This document shows positions 8,584-18,216 of a DNA stretch of 64,000 nucleotides, piece after piece; position 1 is the first letter of the stretch, and each line of letters begins with the position of its first letter. Under the pieces are notes generated by a model. That model saw only the letters and a program-made list of their open reading frames with translations. It did not search any database and was not told where the DNA came from. The DNA lies in assembly GCA_020850225.1 (NCBI GenBank), contig JADZFD010000007.1:43274-107273 (forward strand), written 5' to 3'. This stretch comes from Saprospiraceae bacterium. Its GTDB lineage: Bacteria; Bacteroidota; Bacteroidia; Chitinophagales; Saprospiraceae. Both the position numbers and the translations under genes were made by a program.

Positions 8584-9738
8584 TCAGCCCCTGGAAGCAA
8601 TTTCCATGATGCCAGATGATGGTTTTACCTGTATAATCTCCGGAAGTAAACCAAAGGTCTTTTGATATGCTGATGATATTTGATCCTGGGTATGATCATC
8701 AAGGCTTCCTTTGATCAGATTTATCGTGCATCCGCCGAAGCCGCCTCCCATCATTCGCGCACCCAAAAAAGCAGTATTGTTTTTGGTATATTCAACCAGC
8801 CAGTCCAACTCAGGACAACTGACCTCATACTTTTCAGATAAACCTGTATGAGATTGATACAATAAATGTCCTAAAGCTATCGCATCGTTATTGATTAATG
8901 CTTCTTTAGTTAACAATACCCTTGCATTTTCCTCTACGACATAGCTTACTCTGTTATAGAGCATTTTGTCCATCAAAGGACGAAGATGCTGCAGGTCAGC
9001 CAGAGTTATGTCTCTCAGACTTGCAACAGGTTTATAATTGGAAGTTATCCAGTCTACTCCCTGTAAACATTGATTGTGCCGCTGATTATATTCCGAGTCC
9101 AGCAAATTGTGCTTGACTTGTGTATTAAACAGATAAAAGGAGTAGTCTCCCCTGAGAAAGTCTATATGTTCAAAGGAATTGTCATGACAATCCAGCATTA
9201 TAACCTTGTCTTTGTGACCATTGAATATGGTAAACTGATCCATTATGCCACCCTGAACACCATAACCTCTCTCGGCGGTTACAGCTTTAAGAACCATATC
9301 TTCCGCTACGTGTCCTAAACCATTGATTTTTTCTATTACAGAAATCACACCGCATGTCAATGCCGAAGAAGAAGAAACACCTGCTGCAACAGGTAAATCT
9401 CCGCCAAATACCATGTCAAATCCGGTAACCGGAACGTCGGAGTATACTTTTAAAACCTGTTGTATAAATTTAAACCATCCGATTGAGGTCGAATTGTTGA
9501 TGTCCTGCCGGCTGATATCAATCCGGTCGTTGGTATTGGCAGCGATTATTCTGAAAGAGTTATCCCGGTTGGGAGCATAAACAAAACTTATTCCCTGACT
9601 GGTAGCGAATGGCAGTACAAAACCATGATTATAGTCGGTATGTTCGCCTATGATATTTGCTCTGCCGGGTGCAAAAGAAGCGTATTCATGTTTATATCCG
9701 AATGCTTGGATAAATATGGATGCGAGTGTATTTATCAT
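8584..9738 (-). CDS. galK: Galactokinase
   Basis: 384 residues, GHMP kinase family. It phosphorylates galactose at C1 using ATP, the entry step of the Leloir pathway. The galactokinase signature GRANIIGEHTDYNHGF is at residues 25-40, the ATP-binding loop PVAAGVSSSSALTCG at about 116-130, the catalytic aspartate region GIMDQF near 165, and the GHMP C-terminal motif MMGGGFGGCTI near 330. Its ATG overlaps the stop codon of the upstream ABC transporter by one base, so the two are translated from one message. galT and galE are not in the window. Confidence 0.95.
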   Translation of the reverse strand: MINTLASIFIQAFGYKHEYASFAPGRANIIGEHTDYNHGFVLPFATSQGISFVYAPNRDNSFRIIAANTNDRIDISRQDINNSTSIGWFKFIQQVLKVYSDVPVTGFDMVFGGDLPVAAGVSSSSALTCGVISVIEKINGLGHVAEDMVLKAVTAERGYGVQGGIMDQFTIFNGHKDKVIMLDCHDNSFEHIDFLRGDYSFYLFNTQVKHNLLDSEYNQRHNQCLQGVDWITSNYKPVASLRDITLADLQHLRPLMDKMLYNRVSYVVEENARVLLTKEALINNDAIALGHLLYQSHTGLSEKYEVSCPELDWLVEYTKNNTAFLGARMMGGGFGGCTINLIKGSLDDHTQDQISSAYQKTFGLLPEIIQVKPSSGIMEIASRG

Positions 9739-11555
9739 TATGAGACAGTGGATATGGACTGTATTTCAACAAATCTTTTATAAGGACCTTCTACGTCCAG
9801 TAGTTCAGAATGCGTTCCGGTCTGTACAATCTGACCATTTTCCAAAACGATGATTTTGTCTGCTTTCTGTATTGTAGACAGGCGGTGAGCTACGATTATG
9901 GATGTTCTGTTCTGCATTACTTTTTCGAGTGCTTCCTGTACCAGTTTTTCAGATTCTGAATCCAGTGCAGATGTAGCTTCATCCAAAATCAAAACAGGCG
10001 GATTTCTCAGTACTGCTCTGGCAATAGTCAATCTTTGGCGTTGTCCACCTGATAGTTTCATGCCTCTGTCCCCAATCGATGTCAGATATCCTTCGGGAAG
10101 AACAGAAACAAAATCATGTGCATTGGCAATAGTTGCAGCGTCAATAATGGCTTGATCTGTAAAATTTTCTTCTCCGAATGTTATATTGTTTCTGATTGTA
10201 TCGTGGAATAAGATTGCGTCCTGAGAAACGATTCCAAACATATTTCTCAAACTATTTAAATTCATATCCCGGATATCGATTCCATCTATTTTTATTGATC
10301 CCGAACTGACATCATAGAATCTGGGCAGCAAATCTACAAAGGTGGACTTGCCGGCACCTGACGACCCTACAAGAGCTACAATTTCTCCTTTTTTAATATC
10401 AATACTGATATTATCCAAAGCGGGTGATATGCTTTCAACGTAGGAAAAACTTACATTATCAAATTCTATAACCTCTTCAAAACCTGTTTTTTTAATCGCA
10501 TCAGGTTTGGAAACGATATTGTTTTCTATATTCAGTACCCTGTCAACTCTATCAAGTGCTGCCATACCTTTTTGAATATTAAAATAGGCAGATGAAAAAG
10601 ATTTGGCAGGCTCTATAACTTGATAAAAAGCGAATACAAAGGCAAAGAAAATATCCGGTTCCATTTTTTCCTTAAATACAAGTGTGGCGCCGTACCACAA
10701 CAAAACAGTAACTACAGAAACTCCTAAGAATTCAGATAGTGGTGAAGCAAGGTCTCTTCGGTTGATGACGTTTATTAAAGTATTTCTGAAGAATGTATTT
10801 TCTTTATCAAATTTACTTTTCTGATAATTTTCTGCATTAAATCCCTTAACTATTCTAAGTCCACCTAAAGATTCTTCAACCTGAGCGGAAAGGTTGGCTA
10901 TGGATTCCTGAATATTTACGGAAGAACTTTTAAGTTTATTGACGGTTTTACCGATGATCAATCCGGCAAAGAGTACCAGAATAAATACAAATAACGTTAA
11001 GGATGCACTGATGTACAGCATATAAACAATGCATCCAATGATTATTATAGGAGCTTTGAATATAGCTTCTATTACGCTAAGGACGGACCACTCAATCTCC
11101 TGTACATCTACGGTTATGGACGATAACAAAGCACCTTTACGTTCGTTGCTGTAAAAACTTAGCGGTAAATCCAGATATTTGGAAAACAGGCGCTTCCTCA
11201 AATCATAAATAATTCCATAGCGCATGGGAGTAATGGTGTACAAAGCTCCATACCTGAAAGCATTTTTAAAGAAAAAAACAACGATTAATGCCAGACATAC
11301 ATATAAGAGTGTTGTCTCTTTGCCATAATCATTAATAAAAGTGGAAATATAATATTTGGTCCAGGAATTGATATTGCTGTCATCAGGGCGGACAGGGTTA
11401 GGGTTTGTCCTGTCAAATAAAATATTAAAAAAAGGTACCAGTAAGGGAATACTTATAATAGTGAAAACAGAGTATAAAATATTACATAGAATACTTAGTG
11501 CAAAGTACTTTTTGTAATGTTTTATTTGGGAAATCAATTTCCAAAATCCCTCCAT
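9738..11555 (-). CDS. ABC transporter, fused membrane and ATPase domains (MsbA-like exporter)
   Basis: 605 residues, a half-transporter of the type I exporter fold that should work as a homodimer. The N-terminal half has six hydrophobic segments. The nucleotide-binding half has Walker A LVGSSGAGKST near residue 390, the signature LSGGQRQR, Walker B VLILDEATSALDSESE and the H-loop IIVAHRLSTI. The closest well-known relatives are MsbA-type lipid A or glycolipid flippases; the substrate cannot be read from sequence. One-base overlap with galK downstream. The nearest upstream gene, accC, starts more than 1 kb away and points the same way. Confidence 0.9.
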   Translation of the reverse strand: MEGFWKLISQIKHYKKYFALSILCNILYSVFTIISIPLLVPFFNILFDRTNPNPVRPDDSNINSWTKYYISTFINDYGKETTLLYVCLALIVVFFFKNAFRYGALYTITPMRYGIIYDLRKRLFSKYLDLPLSFYSNERKGALLSSITVDVQEIEWSVLSVIEAIFKAPIIIIGCIVYMLYISASLTLFVFILVLFAGLIIGKTVNKLKSSSVNIQESIANLSAQVEESLGGLRIVKGFNAENYQKSKFDKENTFFRNTLINVINRRDLASPLSEFLGVSVVTVLLWYGATLVFKEKMEPDIFFAFVFAFYQVIEPAKSFSSAYFNIQKGMAALDRVDRVLNIENNIVSKPDAIKKTGFEEVIEFDNVSFSYVESISPALDNISIDIKKGEIVALVGSSGAGKSTFVDLLPRFYDVSSGSIKIDGIDIRDMNLNSLRNMFGIVSQDAILFHDTIRNNITFGEENFTDQAIIDAATIANAHDFVSVLPEGYLTSIGDRGMKLSGGQRQRLTIARAVLRNPPVLILDEATSALDSESEKLVQEALEKVMQNRTSIIVAHRLSTIQKADKIIVLENGQIVQTGTHSELLDVEGPYKRFVEIQSISTVS

Positions 11556-11628
11556 TGTGGTTTCAGTATTATAGTACTATTGGGTATACAGAAAAATTCA
11601 GTTGGTCAGTAATACAAAGGTTTAAGTA

Positions 11629-12978
11629 CTAATCAATAAGTTTCTTAAAATCAAAAGTATTCATAAATCCAGTATTGAAATTACCCTGTCTGAAATTCTC
11701 ATCTTTCATCAATGCCTGATGGAAGGGTACAGTTGTTTTGATACCTTCAATGATAAATTCATCCAGGGCCCGCTGCATTTTCTTGATACATTCTTCGCGG
11801 GTTTGTGCCTTGCATATTAATTTGCCAATCATAGAATCATAATAAGGAGGTACAGTATATCCGGCATATACATGCGTATCCACTCTTACACCATGACCTT
11901 TAGGACTGTGAAAAGAAGTTATTTTGCCGGGGCTTGGCCTGAAATCGTTAAATACATCTTCGGCGTTGATACGACATTCCATGGCGTGTAATTTAGGAAT
12001 ATAATTTTTACCCGAAATCGGATGTCCTGCAGCTACTTTTATCTGTTCTTTGATAAGGTCGTGATCTATTACTTCTTCTGTCACAGGGTGTTCAACCTGT
12101 ATACGGGTATTCATTTCCATGAAATAGAAGTTTCTGTACTTATCGACGAGGAATTCGACAGTACCAACACCTTCATAATTGATGGATTTTCCGGCTTTAA
12201 TAGCGGCTTCTCCCATTTTTTCACGCAGTTCGTCAGTCATAAAAGGTGAAGGACTTTCTTCTACGAGTTTCTGGTGTCTTCTTTGTATGGAACAATCTCT
12301 TTCTGACAGATGACATACATTACCAAATTGATCTCCGACGATCTGAAATTCTATATGACGTGGTTCTTCAACATATTTTTCCACATAAATACCATCATTG
12401 GAAAAAGAAGCTTTAGCCTCTTTTTTTGCGCTATCCCAGGCATGTTCAAATTCACTGTCCTGATTCACGATTCGCATACCTTTTCCACCGCCGCCGGCAG
12501 TAGCTTTCAGAATGACGGGATAACCGATCTGGTTGGCTATTTTGATTCCCTGTTTTATGTCTTTCAAAAGTCCGTCAGAGCCGGGTACTACTGGTACGCC
12601 AGCTTTTATCATGGTTTCCTTTGCTGTTACCTTGTCGCCCATACGGTTGATCATATCTGCAGTAGGTCCGATAAATTTGACACCGGATTGCTTACAGATT
12701 TCAGCAAAAGAAGCATTTTCAGCGAGAAAACCATATCCTGGATGGACTGCATCGGCATTCGTTATTTCTACTGCTGCCATGATTCGCGGTATATTGAGAT
12801 AGGACTCAGATGATGCAGCAGGCCCTATACAAACCGCTTCATCAGCAAATCTGACGTGGAGACTTTCCATGTCTGCTTTGGAATAAATAGCTACGGTTTT
12901 TATTCCCATTTCCTTACATGTACGTATTATACGCAATGCAATTTCACCCCGATTAGCTATTAATATTTTATTAAACAT
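11629..12978 (-). CDS. accC: Acetyl-CoA carboxylase, biotin carboxylase subunit
   Basis: 449 residues, full length. It carboxylates the biotin on AccB using ATP and bicarbonate, the first half-reaction of malonyl-CoA synthesis. Seen motifs: N-terminal [20 protein letters not shown], the ATP-grasp glycine loop [28 protein letters not shown], and the active-site region [15 protein letters not shown]. It is the last gene of the fabH-efp-accB-accC run, separated from accB by 57 bases. The carboxyltransferase subunits AccA/AccD are not in the window. Confidence 0.96.
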   Translation of the reverse strand: MFNKILIANRGEIALRIIRTCKEMGIKTVAIYSKADMESLHVRFADEAVCIGPAASSESYLNIPRIMAAVEITNADAVHPGYGFLAENASFAEICKQSGVKFIGPTADMINRMGDKVTAKETMIKAGVPVVPGSDGLLKDIKQGIKIANQIGYPVILKATAGGGGKGMRIVNQDSEFEHAWDSAKKEAKASFSNDGIYVEKYVEEPRHIEFQIVGDQFGNVCHLSERDCSIQRRHQKLVEESPSPFMTDELREKMGEAAIKAGKSINYEGVGTVEFLVDKYRNFYFMEMNTRIQVEHPVTEEVIDHDLIKEQIKVAAGHPISGKNYIPKLHAMECRINAEDVFNDFRPSPGKITSFHSPKGHGVRVDTHVYAGYTVPPYYDSMIGKLICKAQTREECIKKMQRALDEFIIEGIKTTVPFHQALMKDENFRQGNFNTGFMNTFDFKKLID

Positions 12979-13035
12979 AATAGGTTATTAAAAATTGCTT
13001 AAATAAAAAAAAAGATACTTGAATCAAGCAGGATT

Positions 13036-13527
13036 CTATGCTTCAACAAGGAAGAGTACCTGGTCGTATTCAACTGGTGAAGCATCTTCAACCAATACTT
13101 TTACGACAGTACCTGAAATTTCACTTTCTATTTCATTAAAAAGCTTCATTGCTTCGATAATACAAACCACATCTCCTTGTTTGACAGGATCGCCAACTTT
13201 TATAAAAGGTGGTTTATCCGGGCTTTGAGATCTGTAAAATGTACCAACAATAGGAGATTTTATTTCAATCAGATTGCTTCCTTTAGGTGCTTGTTCAGCG
13301 GGTTGAGCTGCGGGAGCATCCTGTCTTTCCATAGTCTGCACTGCTGGTTGCAGCGTAGGAACCTGTGCCATCTGAATGGCTGGAGCAGCAGCTACTGTTT
13401 GAATAGTTGTCTTCTGGTACTTATCTGTTTTGATTTGTACCTCGACATCTTTATCTTTAAATTTAAACTCAGTAAGATTTGACTTATTAATCAGTTTGAT
13501 GAGTTCCTGTAATTCGTGAAAGTTCAT
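13036..13527 (-). CDS. accB: Acetyl-CoA carboxylase, biotin carboxyl carrier protein
   Basis: 163 residues. An N-terminal helical region is followed by an alanine-, proline- and glutamine-rich linker (about 45-82) and a biotinyl domain (about 85-163). The biotin attachment site is Lys128 in IIEAMKLFNEIE, and the thumb-containing segment FYRSQSPDKPPFIKVGD is present. It carries carboxybiotin between AccC and the carboxyltransferase. Located 21 bases downstream of efp and upstream of accC, an arrangement common in Bacteroidota. Confidence 0.96.
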   Translation of the reverse strand: MNFHELQELIKLINKSNLTEFKFKDKDVEVQIKTDKYQKTTIQTVAAAPAIQMAQVPTLQPAVQTMERQDAPAAQPAEQAPKGSNLIEIKSPIVGTFYRSQSPDKPPFIKVGDPVKQGDVVCIIEAMKLFNEIESEISGTVVKVLVEDASPVEYDQVLFLVEA

Positions 13528-13548
13528 ATCTCTGTTATTTAATGTTGG

Positions 13549-14115
13549 TTAAGCTTTTACTCTTTCAAGATAGGCACCTGTTCGGGTATCTACTTTAATT
13601 TTATCACCTTGATTTATGAAAATAGGTACTTTTACTTCGGCACCGGTTTCTACTGTTGCAGGTTTTGTAACGTTGGTGGCAGTATCTCCTCTTACTCCGG
13701 GTTCAGTATAGGTAACTTCAAGAACAAGGTGCTGCGGCATTTCTGTAGTAAGTGGAATATCTTTTTCAGCATGAAATAAAATTTCAATTTCGATTCCTTC
13801 CTTTAAGAACTCAGGGCTATCCAGCATTGCTTTTTCAATGGTAACCTGTTCGTAGGTCTCATTATCCATAAAATGGTATCCTGACTCATCGTTATATAAA
13901 AACTGAAATTTTCTACGTTCGACCCGTACGTCTTCTATTTTATGTCCTGCAGGGAAGGTGTTTTCTATTACTTTGCCGGTAGTAAGGCTTTTGAGTTTAG
14001 TTCTTACAAATGCATTTCCTTTTCCAGGTTTAACGTGTTGAAACTCCACAATTGAGTAAATATCTCCATTATAATTGATACAAAGTCCGTTTCTTATGTC
14101 TGAGGTATTTGCCAT
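13549..14115 (-). CDS. efp: Translation elongation factor P
   Basis: 188 residues with the three EF-P barrels. It relieves ribosome stalling at consecutive prolines. Domain I has the conserved loop KPGKGNAFVRTK, with Lys32 at the position that is modified in Enterobacteria; no EpmA homologue is in the window, so modification is unknown. The C-terminal OB domain ends with KVDTRTGAYLERV, matching the family signature. First gene of the efp-accB-accC run, with a consensus -7 box on the minus strand at 14156-14163. The window encodes polyproline proteins (TonB at 30402) that would need EF-P. Confidence 0.96.
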   Translation of the reverse strand: MANTSDIRNGLCINYNGDIYSIVEFQHVKPGKGNAFVRTKLKSLTTGKVIENTFPAGHKIEDVRVERRKFQFLYNDESGYHFMDNETYEQVTIEKAMLDSPEFLKEGIEIEILFHAEKDIPLTTEMPQHLVLEVTYTEPGVRGDTATNVTKPATVETGAEVKVPIFINQGDKIKVDTRTGAYLERVKA

Positions 14116-14155
14116 GAAATATTAATAATTTTTATGTTTAAATATTTATTTTTTA

Positions 14156-14163
14156 CAAAATTA
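14156..14163 (-). promoter_or_regulatory. Bacteroidota -7 box upstream of efp
   Basis: The minus strand reads TAATTTTG, a perfect TAnnTTTG box, 41 bases before the efp start. No good -33 TTG lies at the usual distance, so it could be an internal promoter of the fabH-efp-acc run or chance in AT-rich DNA. Confidence 0.4.
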
Positions 14164-14205
14164 GTAAATTTAATTTTATTTATGATTTATATCTGACAAA
14201 TTGAA

Positions 14206-15195
14206 TCAATAAGACCATTTTATCAGAATACTTCCCCATGTAAAGCCACCTCCAAATGCTGTGAGAATCAGATAATCTCCTTTTTTTAACTGTGGTTCGT
14301 ATTCAGAAAGGCATAAAGGAATGGTTGCTGCCGTTGTATTGCCATATTTGTGGATATTGACCATAACTTTCTCTGCAGGTATGCCCAGCATGTCTCCTAC
14401 AGAATTGATGATTCTCATATTTGCCTGATGCGGTACCAGCCAGGATATATCATCTATCTCTAAATTATTCCTTTCGAGAACCTGATTGGTTGTACTGACC
14501 ATTCCGTTGACAGCGGCTTTAAATACGGACTTTCCTTCCTGATATACATAATGTTCTTTGTTGGCTACTGTTTCGGCAGAAGGTGGTTTTAGTGAACCGC
14601 CGGCTTTCATATGTAAAAACTCTCTGCCTGCACCATCAGCCTTCAGTAATGAATCCATAATTCCGGATTCTTCATCAGTAGGTTCCAGCATCACAGCTCC
14701 TGCACCATCACCAAATATGATACATGTGGCTCTGTCTTCATAATCGACTATAGAAGACATCTTGTCTGCACCTACGACTATTACTTTTTTATACATGCCC
14801 GATTCAATAAACTTTGCTGCCGTTGTCAATGCATATAAAAATCCCGAACATGCAGCATTGATATCGAAGCCAAAAGCGTTTTTGGCACCAACTTTATCAA
14901 GTATTGTATTTGCAGTATCCGGGAATACCATATCACCCGTTACTGTTGCACAGATCAACAATTCAATATCACTTGCCTGGGTATTTGTTTTTTGCAGTAA
15001 CTGATTAACAGCTTCCACGCCCATGTCAGAAGTAGCTTTGGAAGGATCCTTTAGTATTCTTCTTTCTTTGATACCGGTACGGGTGGTTATCCACTCATCA
15101 TTTGTGTCAACCATTTTTTCCAGATCCGCATTTGTAAGTACATCATCTGGAACATATCCGCCTACTCCGGTTATAGCTGCATGGATTTTTGACAT
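14206..15195 (-). CDS. fabH: 3-oxoacyl-ACP synthase III
   Basis: 329 residues, thiolase fold. It condenses acetyl-CoA (or another primer) with malonyl-ACP to start type II fatty acid synthesis. The catalytic triad is visible: Cys116 in INAACSGFLYAL, His256 in LVPHQANMRI and Asn286 in HKYGNTTAATIPL. The primer pocket is not readable by eye, so a branched-chain or acetyl preference is open. It heads the minus-strand group fabH-efp-accB-accC, grouping malonyl-CoA supply with its first consumer. Confidence 0.95.
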   Translation of the reverse strand: MSKIHAAITGVGGYVPDDVLTNADLEKMVDTNDEWITTRTGIKERRILKDPSKATSDMGVEAVNQLLQKTNTQASDIELLICATVTGDMVFPDTANTILDKVGAKNAFGFDINAACSGFLYALTTAAKFIESGMYKKVIVVGADKMSSIVDYEDRATCIIFGDGAGAVMLEPTDEESGIMDSLLKADGAGREFLHMKAGGSLKPPSAETVANKEHYVYQEGKSVFKAAVNGMVSTTNQVLERNNLEIDDISWLVPHQANMRIINSVGDMLGIPAEKVMVNIHKYGNTTAATIPLCLSEYEPQLKKGDYLILTAFGGGFTWGSILIKWSY

Positions 15196-15537
15196 GGGTT
15201 GCGTTTTTTAATTGAAATTAAATGAATCAATGTAAAAAGTGGCGCAAGATACGGCATTTTATTTTCAAGAGAAAATAAAATTGATTTTTATAGGTTTTTC
15301 ATAACTTGATTAATAAAAAACTTTAACACATATTTTATTGATAATAATTGATTTGTATATTTATTAATATATGAATTGTACTGTCTTTTGTTATCTTTGG
15401 TTGAATTTGGTATTATTATTGATTGATTACAATATAGTGTGTTGTAATATATTATATTTTTAATAATAATGTAATGTATTAATTGGACGACAGTAAAAAG
15501 CGATTAAATATTTTTGTTATCCCAAAATCAGTTTATA
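15196..15537. other. Divergent intergenic region, 342 bp
   Basis: AT-rich region between fabH (minus) and the thioredoxin-SPOR gene (plus). It holds a consensus -7 box for the plus strand at 15392-15399 and an AT-rich leader; no small gene or RNA is evident. Confidence 0.5.
15392..15399 (+). promoter_or_regulatory. Bacteroidota -7 box (TATCTTTG)
   Basis: Perfect TAnnTTTG match in the divergent region upstream of the thioredoxin-SPOR gene. Transcription from here would give a leader of about 130 bases. No -33 TTG is seen at the expected spacing. Confidence 0.45.
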
Positions 15538-16323
15538 ATGAAAACAATTAATTTTGTTTTAGGCTTAATAATTTGCCTGGTATATACCGGGACTTTAAAA
15601 GCAAATGAATTAAAAATCAACTTTGCATCCTATGATTTAAAAGAAGCCCGTATCAAAGCGGGAACTGAAGGAAAGTTAATCTTTATTGATTTTTATGCAT
15701 CGTGGTGTACGCCATGCAAGTGGATGGATCAGACTACCTTTATTGATGAGGAAGTCGCTGATATTCTGAACAGTAATTTCATTTCAATAAAAGCAGATAT
15801 TGATGAAACACAGGGGTTTGAGTTAAAAAATGTTTTTGATATCAAATATCTTCCGACTATGATTATTTTCAATTCCGAAGGCAGAATGATTGATCGCATT
15901 GAACAAACATTATCACCTCATCAGATGCGCGCATTATTGAAAAAATACAATGCTCCTGAAAATAAACAAATAGTAAAATATGGAGTAAATACCGCTCCTA
16001 ACCATAATTTTAAAGATATCGATTATAATAATCTCGAAAGCATGCATAAAAATGCATCTCAATATCAGCAATTTTTTGGTAGTAATAAGCATGAAAAGGT
16101 TTTTAATGTGCAATTAGGTGTATTTGAAAGGTATCAGAGTGCGGACGAAATGGTTAAATCCCTTAGGCAGTTATTTGTAGAACCAATGACTATAACTAAT
16201 GAAATAAAAAATGGTGTAGTATTGTACAAGGTTAGAATAGGGCAATTCAGTAGCTACGACGAAGCGCTTCAGTTTAAAAAAACCATCCGAACCGAATACA
16301 ATATGGATGGTTTAATTATATAA
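15538..16323 (+). CDS. Exported thioredoxin-like protein with C-terminal SPOR domain
   Basis: 261 residues from the ATG at 15538; an in-frame TTG 24 bases upstream would place extra residues before a normal signal peptide and is less likely. The signal peptide ends near ANE (residue 24). A thioredoxin fold follows with the redox pair Cys57-Thr-Pro-Cys60 in YASWCTPCKWM and a cis-proline segment YLPTMIIF. The last 80 residues form a SPOR-like domain (NVQLGVFERYQSADEMV and YKVRIGQFSSYDEA), a fold that binds denuded peptidoglycan. A periplasmic disulfide or thiol enzyme held at the cell wall or division site is inferred. hutI follows 21 bases later. Confidence 0.85.
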   Translation: MKTINFVLGLIICLVYTGTLKANELKINFASYDLKEARIKAGTEGKLIFIDFYASWCTPCKWMDQTTFIDEEVADILNSNFISIKADIDETQGFELKNVFDIKYLPTMIIFNSEGRMIDRIEQTLSPHQMRALLKKYNAPENKQIVKYGVNTAPNHNFKDIDYNNLESMHKNASQYQQFFGSNKHEKVFNVQLGVFERYQSADEMVKSLRQLFVEPMTITNEIKNGVVLYKVRIGQFSSYDEALQFKKTIRTEYNMDGLII

Positions 16324-16344
16324 TAGGGAAAGCAGCAACAAATT

Positions 16345-17583
16345 ATGTCTCAAACGCTACTTATAAAGCACATCCGTAAGATATACGGTACTACTACGTC
16401 TGATATTCCATTTAAGAAAGGGAAAGAAATGGCTGTTGTCAATACACAGGATAATGGTTTTATATTGATTGAAAACGACATTATCCGGGCATGGGGAGAC
16501 ATGAGTCAATGCCCGGCTACGGCTGATATAGTTATAGATGCGACTGGCAAAAGTGTATTGCCGGCATGGTGTGACAGCCATACACATATCGTTTTTGCTC
16601 AGGGAAGAGAACTGGAATATGTTGATAAACTCAAAGGCAGGAGTTATGAAGAAATAGCAGCTAAAGGCGGAGGTATCCTGAATTCAGCTAAAAAACTTCA
16701 GGAATTATCAGAAGATGAGTTGTATGAACGGTCATTAATACGCCTCAACGAAGTAATCAGTAACGGTACTGGAGCTATTGAAATAAAAAGTGGTTACGGG
16801 CTCACGGTGGAAAGTGAATTAAAGATGCTTCGGGTCATTCAACGGCTGAAGAATACATCACATGCAACCATCAAGTCTACTTTTTTAGGTGCACATGCTT
16901 TTCCTCAGGAATACAGGAATAACAGAGCGGGTTATATTGATTTGCTTATCAATGAAATGTTGCCTCAGATCGGTGAACAAAAATTAGCGGATTATATAGA
17001 TGTCTTCTGTGAAAAAGGTTTTTTTTCTGTTGAAGAAACGGATACAATCCTCAAAGCTGGTTTGCATTACGGCCTGAAAGCAAAGATTCATGCCAATCAG
17101 TTGAATATATCCGGAGGTGTTCAGGTAGGTATTGCCAATCATGCTGTTTCAGTGGATCATCTGGAAGCAGTTGGTGAAGCAGAACTGGAAGCACTGCAAA
17201 AATCGGAAACCATACCAACAGTATTGCCTTCCTGTTCTTTTTTTTTAAATATTCCCTATGCACCGGCGCGTAAAATGATAGATCAGGGTTTGGGTATAGC
17301 TATTGCAACGGATTTTAATCCCGGATCAAGCCCGTCTGGCAATATTCCACTTTTAATGGCTCTTGCATGCAATCATATGCGACTTATTCCCGATGAAGTG
17401 TTTAATGGAGTAACTATCAACGGAGCACATGCAATGGAATTGGGACATAGTCACGGTGCTATAGGTGTAGGAAGAAAAGCCAATCTCATTATTACAAAAC
17501 AAAATACATCTTTGGATTATATGGTGTACTCTTTTGGAAGCCGGCACATCGATCAGATGATACTTAATGGCAGACCTTGTTGA
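16345..17583 (+). CDS. hutI: Imidazolonepropionase
   Basis: 412 residues, amidohydrolase superfamily. It hydrolyses 4-imidazolone-5-propanoate to N-formimino-L-glutamate, the third step of histidine degradation. Metal-site and family motifs: PAWCDSHTHIVFAQGRE, KSGYGLTVESELKMLRVI, KAKIHANQLN, SVDHLEA and ATDFNPGSSPSGN. The other hut genes (hutH, hutU, and hutG or ftcD) are absent from the window, so the pathway would have to be completed elsewhere. It lies 21 bases after the thioredoxin-SPOR gene on the same strand, probably cotranscribed. Confidence 0.95.
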   Translation: MSQTLLIKHIRKIYGTTTSDIPFKKGKEMAVVNTQDNGFILIENDIIRAWGDMSQCPATADIVIDATGKSVLPAWCDSHTHIVFAQGRELEYVDKLKGRSYEEIAAKGGGILNSAKKLQELSEDELYERSLIRLNEVISNGTGAIEIKSGYGLTVESELKMLRVIQRLKNTSHATIKSTFLGAHAFPQEYRNNRAGYIDLLINEMLPQIGEQKLADYIDVFCEKGFFSVEETDTILKAGLHYGLKAKIHANQLNISGGVQVGIANHAVSVDHLEAVGEAELEALQKSETIPTVLPSCSFFLNIPYAPARKMIDQGLGIAIATDFNPGSSPSGNIPLLMALACNHMRLIPDEVFNGVTINGAHAMELGHSHGAIGVGRKANLIITKQNTSLDYMVYSFGSRHIDQMILNGRPC

Positions 17584-17718
17584 ATAAAGTATCATAAAAA
17601 TTATGAAACTATACATCAGATAAAAGTGTTGTTAGCATGTGAAATTTAAATAGTCTGATTTAAGATATGGACGTATTGAGGATGAGATTACCTAATGAAG
17701 GATTTGATATAAAAAAGT

Positions 17719-17726
17719 TAACTTTG
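17719..17726 (+). promoter_or_regulatory. Bacteroidota -7 box upstream of panD
   Basis: TAACTTTG matches TAnnTTTG perfectly, about 100 bases before the panD start. A second, one-mismatch box (AATCTTTG, 17792-17799) lies nearer the gene. Either could start the panD-UPF0104-rfaE2 transcript. Confidence 0.4.
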
Positions 17727-17827
17727 AAGACAAAATATCTCCATTTTTTTAAAACGTCCGAAATCAGAGTAGGAAAATCACTAATTTTTATAATCTTTGC
17801 ACATTTTTTGACAACATATATCAGGTA

Positions 17828-18175
17828 ATGTTTCTACACATATTTAAATCTAAAATTCACAGAGTTAAAGTTACGGAAGCGAATCTCAATTATGTAGGTT
17901 CTATCACCATAGATGAAGACCTGATGGATGCTGCCAATATCTACGAAGGAGAGAAAGTGCAGATAGTCAATAACAACAATGGCGAACGAATAGAGACGTA
18001 TGTAATTAAAGGAGCGCGTGGTTCAGGTATGATTTGCCTGAACGGTGCAGCAGCCCGAAAAGCAGAAGTGGGAGATGTTGTGATAATTATCAGTTATGCG
18101 CTTATGACACCGGAAGAAGCTAAAATATTTAAGCCCACAGCGATTTTTCCTGACGAAAATAATAAGCTGAATTAA
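17828..18175 (+). CDS. panD: Aspartate 1-decarboxylase
   Basis: 115 residues, pyruvoyl-dependent. It decarboxylates L-aspartate to beta-alanine for pantothenate and coenzyme A. The self-cleavage site Gly24-Ser25 is seen in [15 protein letters not shown]; Ser25 becomes the pyruvoyl group. The double-psi barrel continues with [16 protein letters not shown] and [12 protein letters not shown]. Full length. First gene of a three-gene plus-strand group; panB and panC are not in the window. Confidence 0.96.
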   Translation: MFLHIFKSKIHRVKVTEANLNYVGSITIDEDLMDAANIYEGEKVQIVNNNNGERIETYVIKGARGSGMICLNGAAARKAEVGDVVIIISYALMTPEEAKIFKPTAIFPDENNKLN

Positions 18176-18216
18176 GAGGTTTACAGGCTAATCTCTCGAT
18201 CCAAGCAACTGGATAT

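Noticed and set aside
12310..12813. Long open frame (167 codons) on the plus strand inside accC
   Set aside because: It lies wholly antisense to a full-length, conserved accC and has a composition typical of a reverse-strand shadow.
15514..15537. Upstream TTG as the start of the thioredoxin-SPOR gene
   Set aside because: The ATG at 15538 begins a normal signal peptide directly; the extra eight residues would precede it without purpose.
17667..17828. 53-codon frame ending in TAATG overlap with panD
   Set aside because: The stop/start overlap looks like coupling, but the frame contains two promoter-like -7 boxes, is very AT-rich and has no recognisable protein features.
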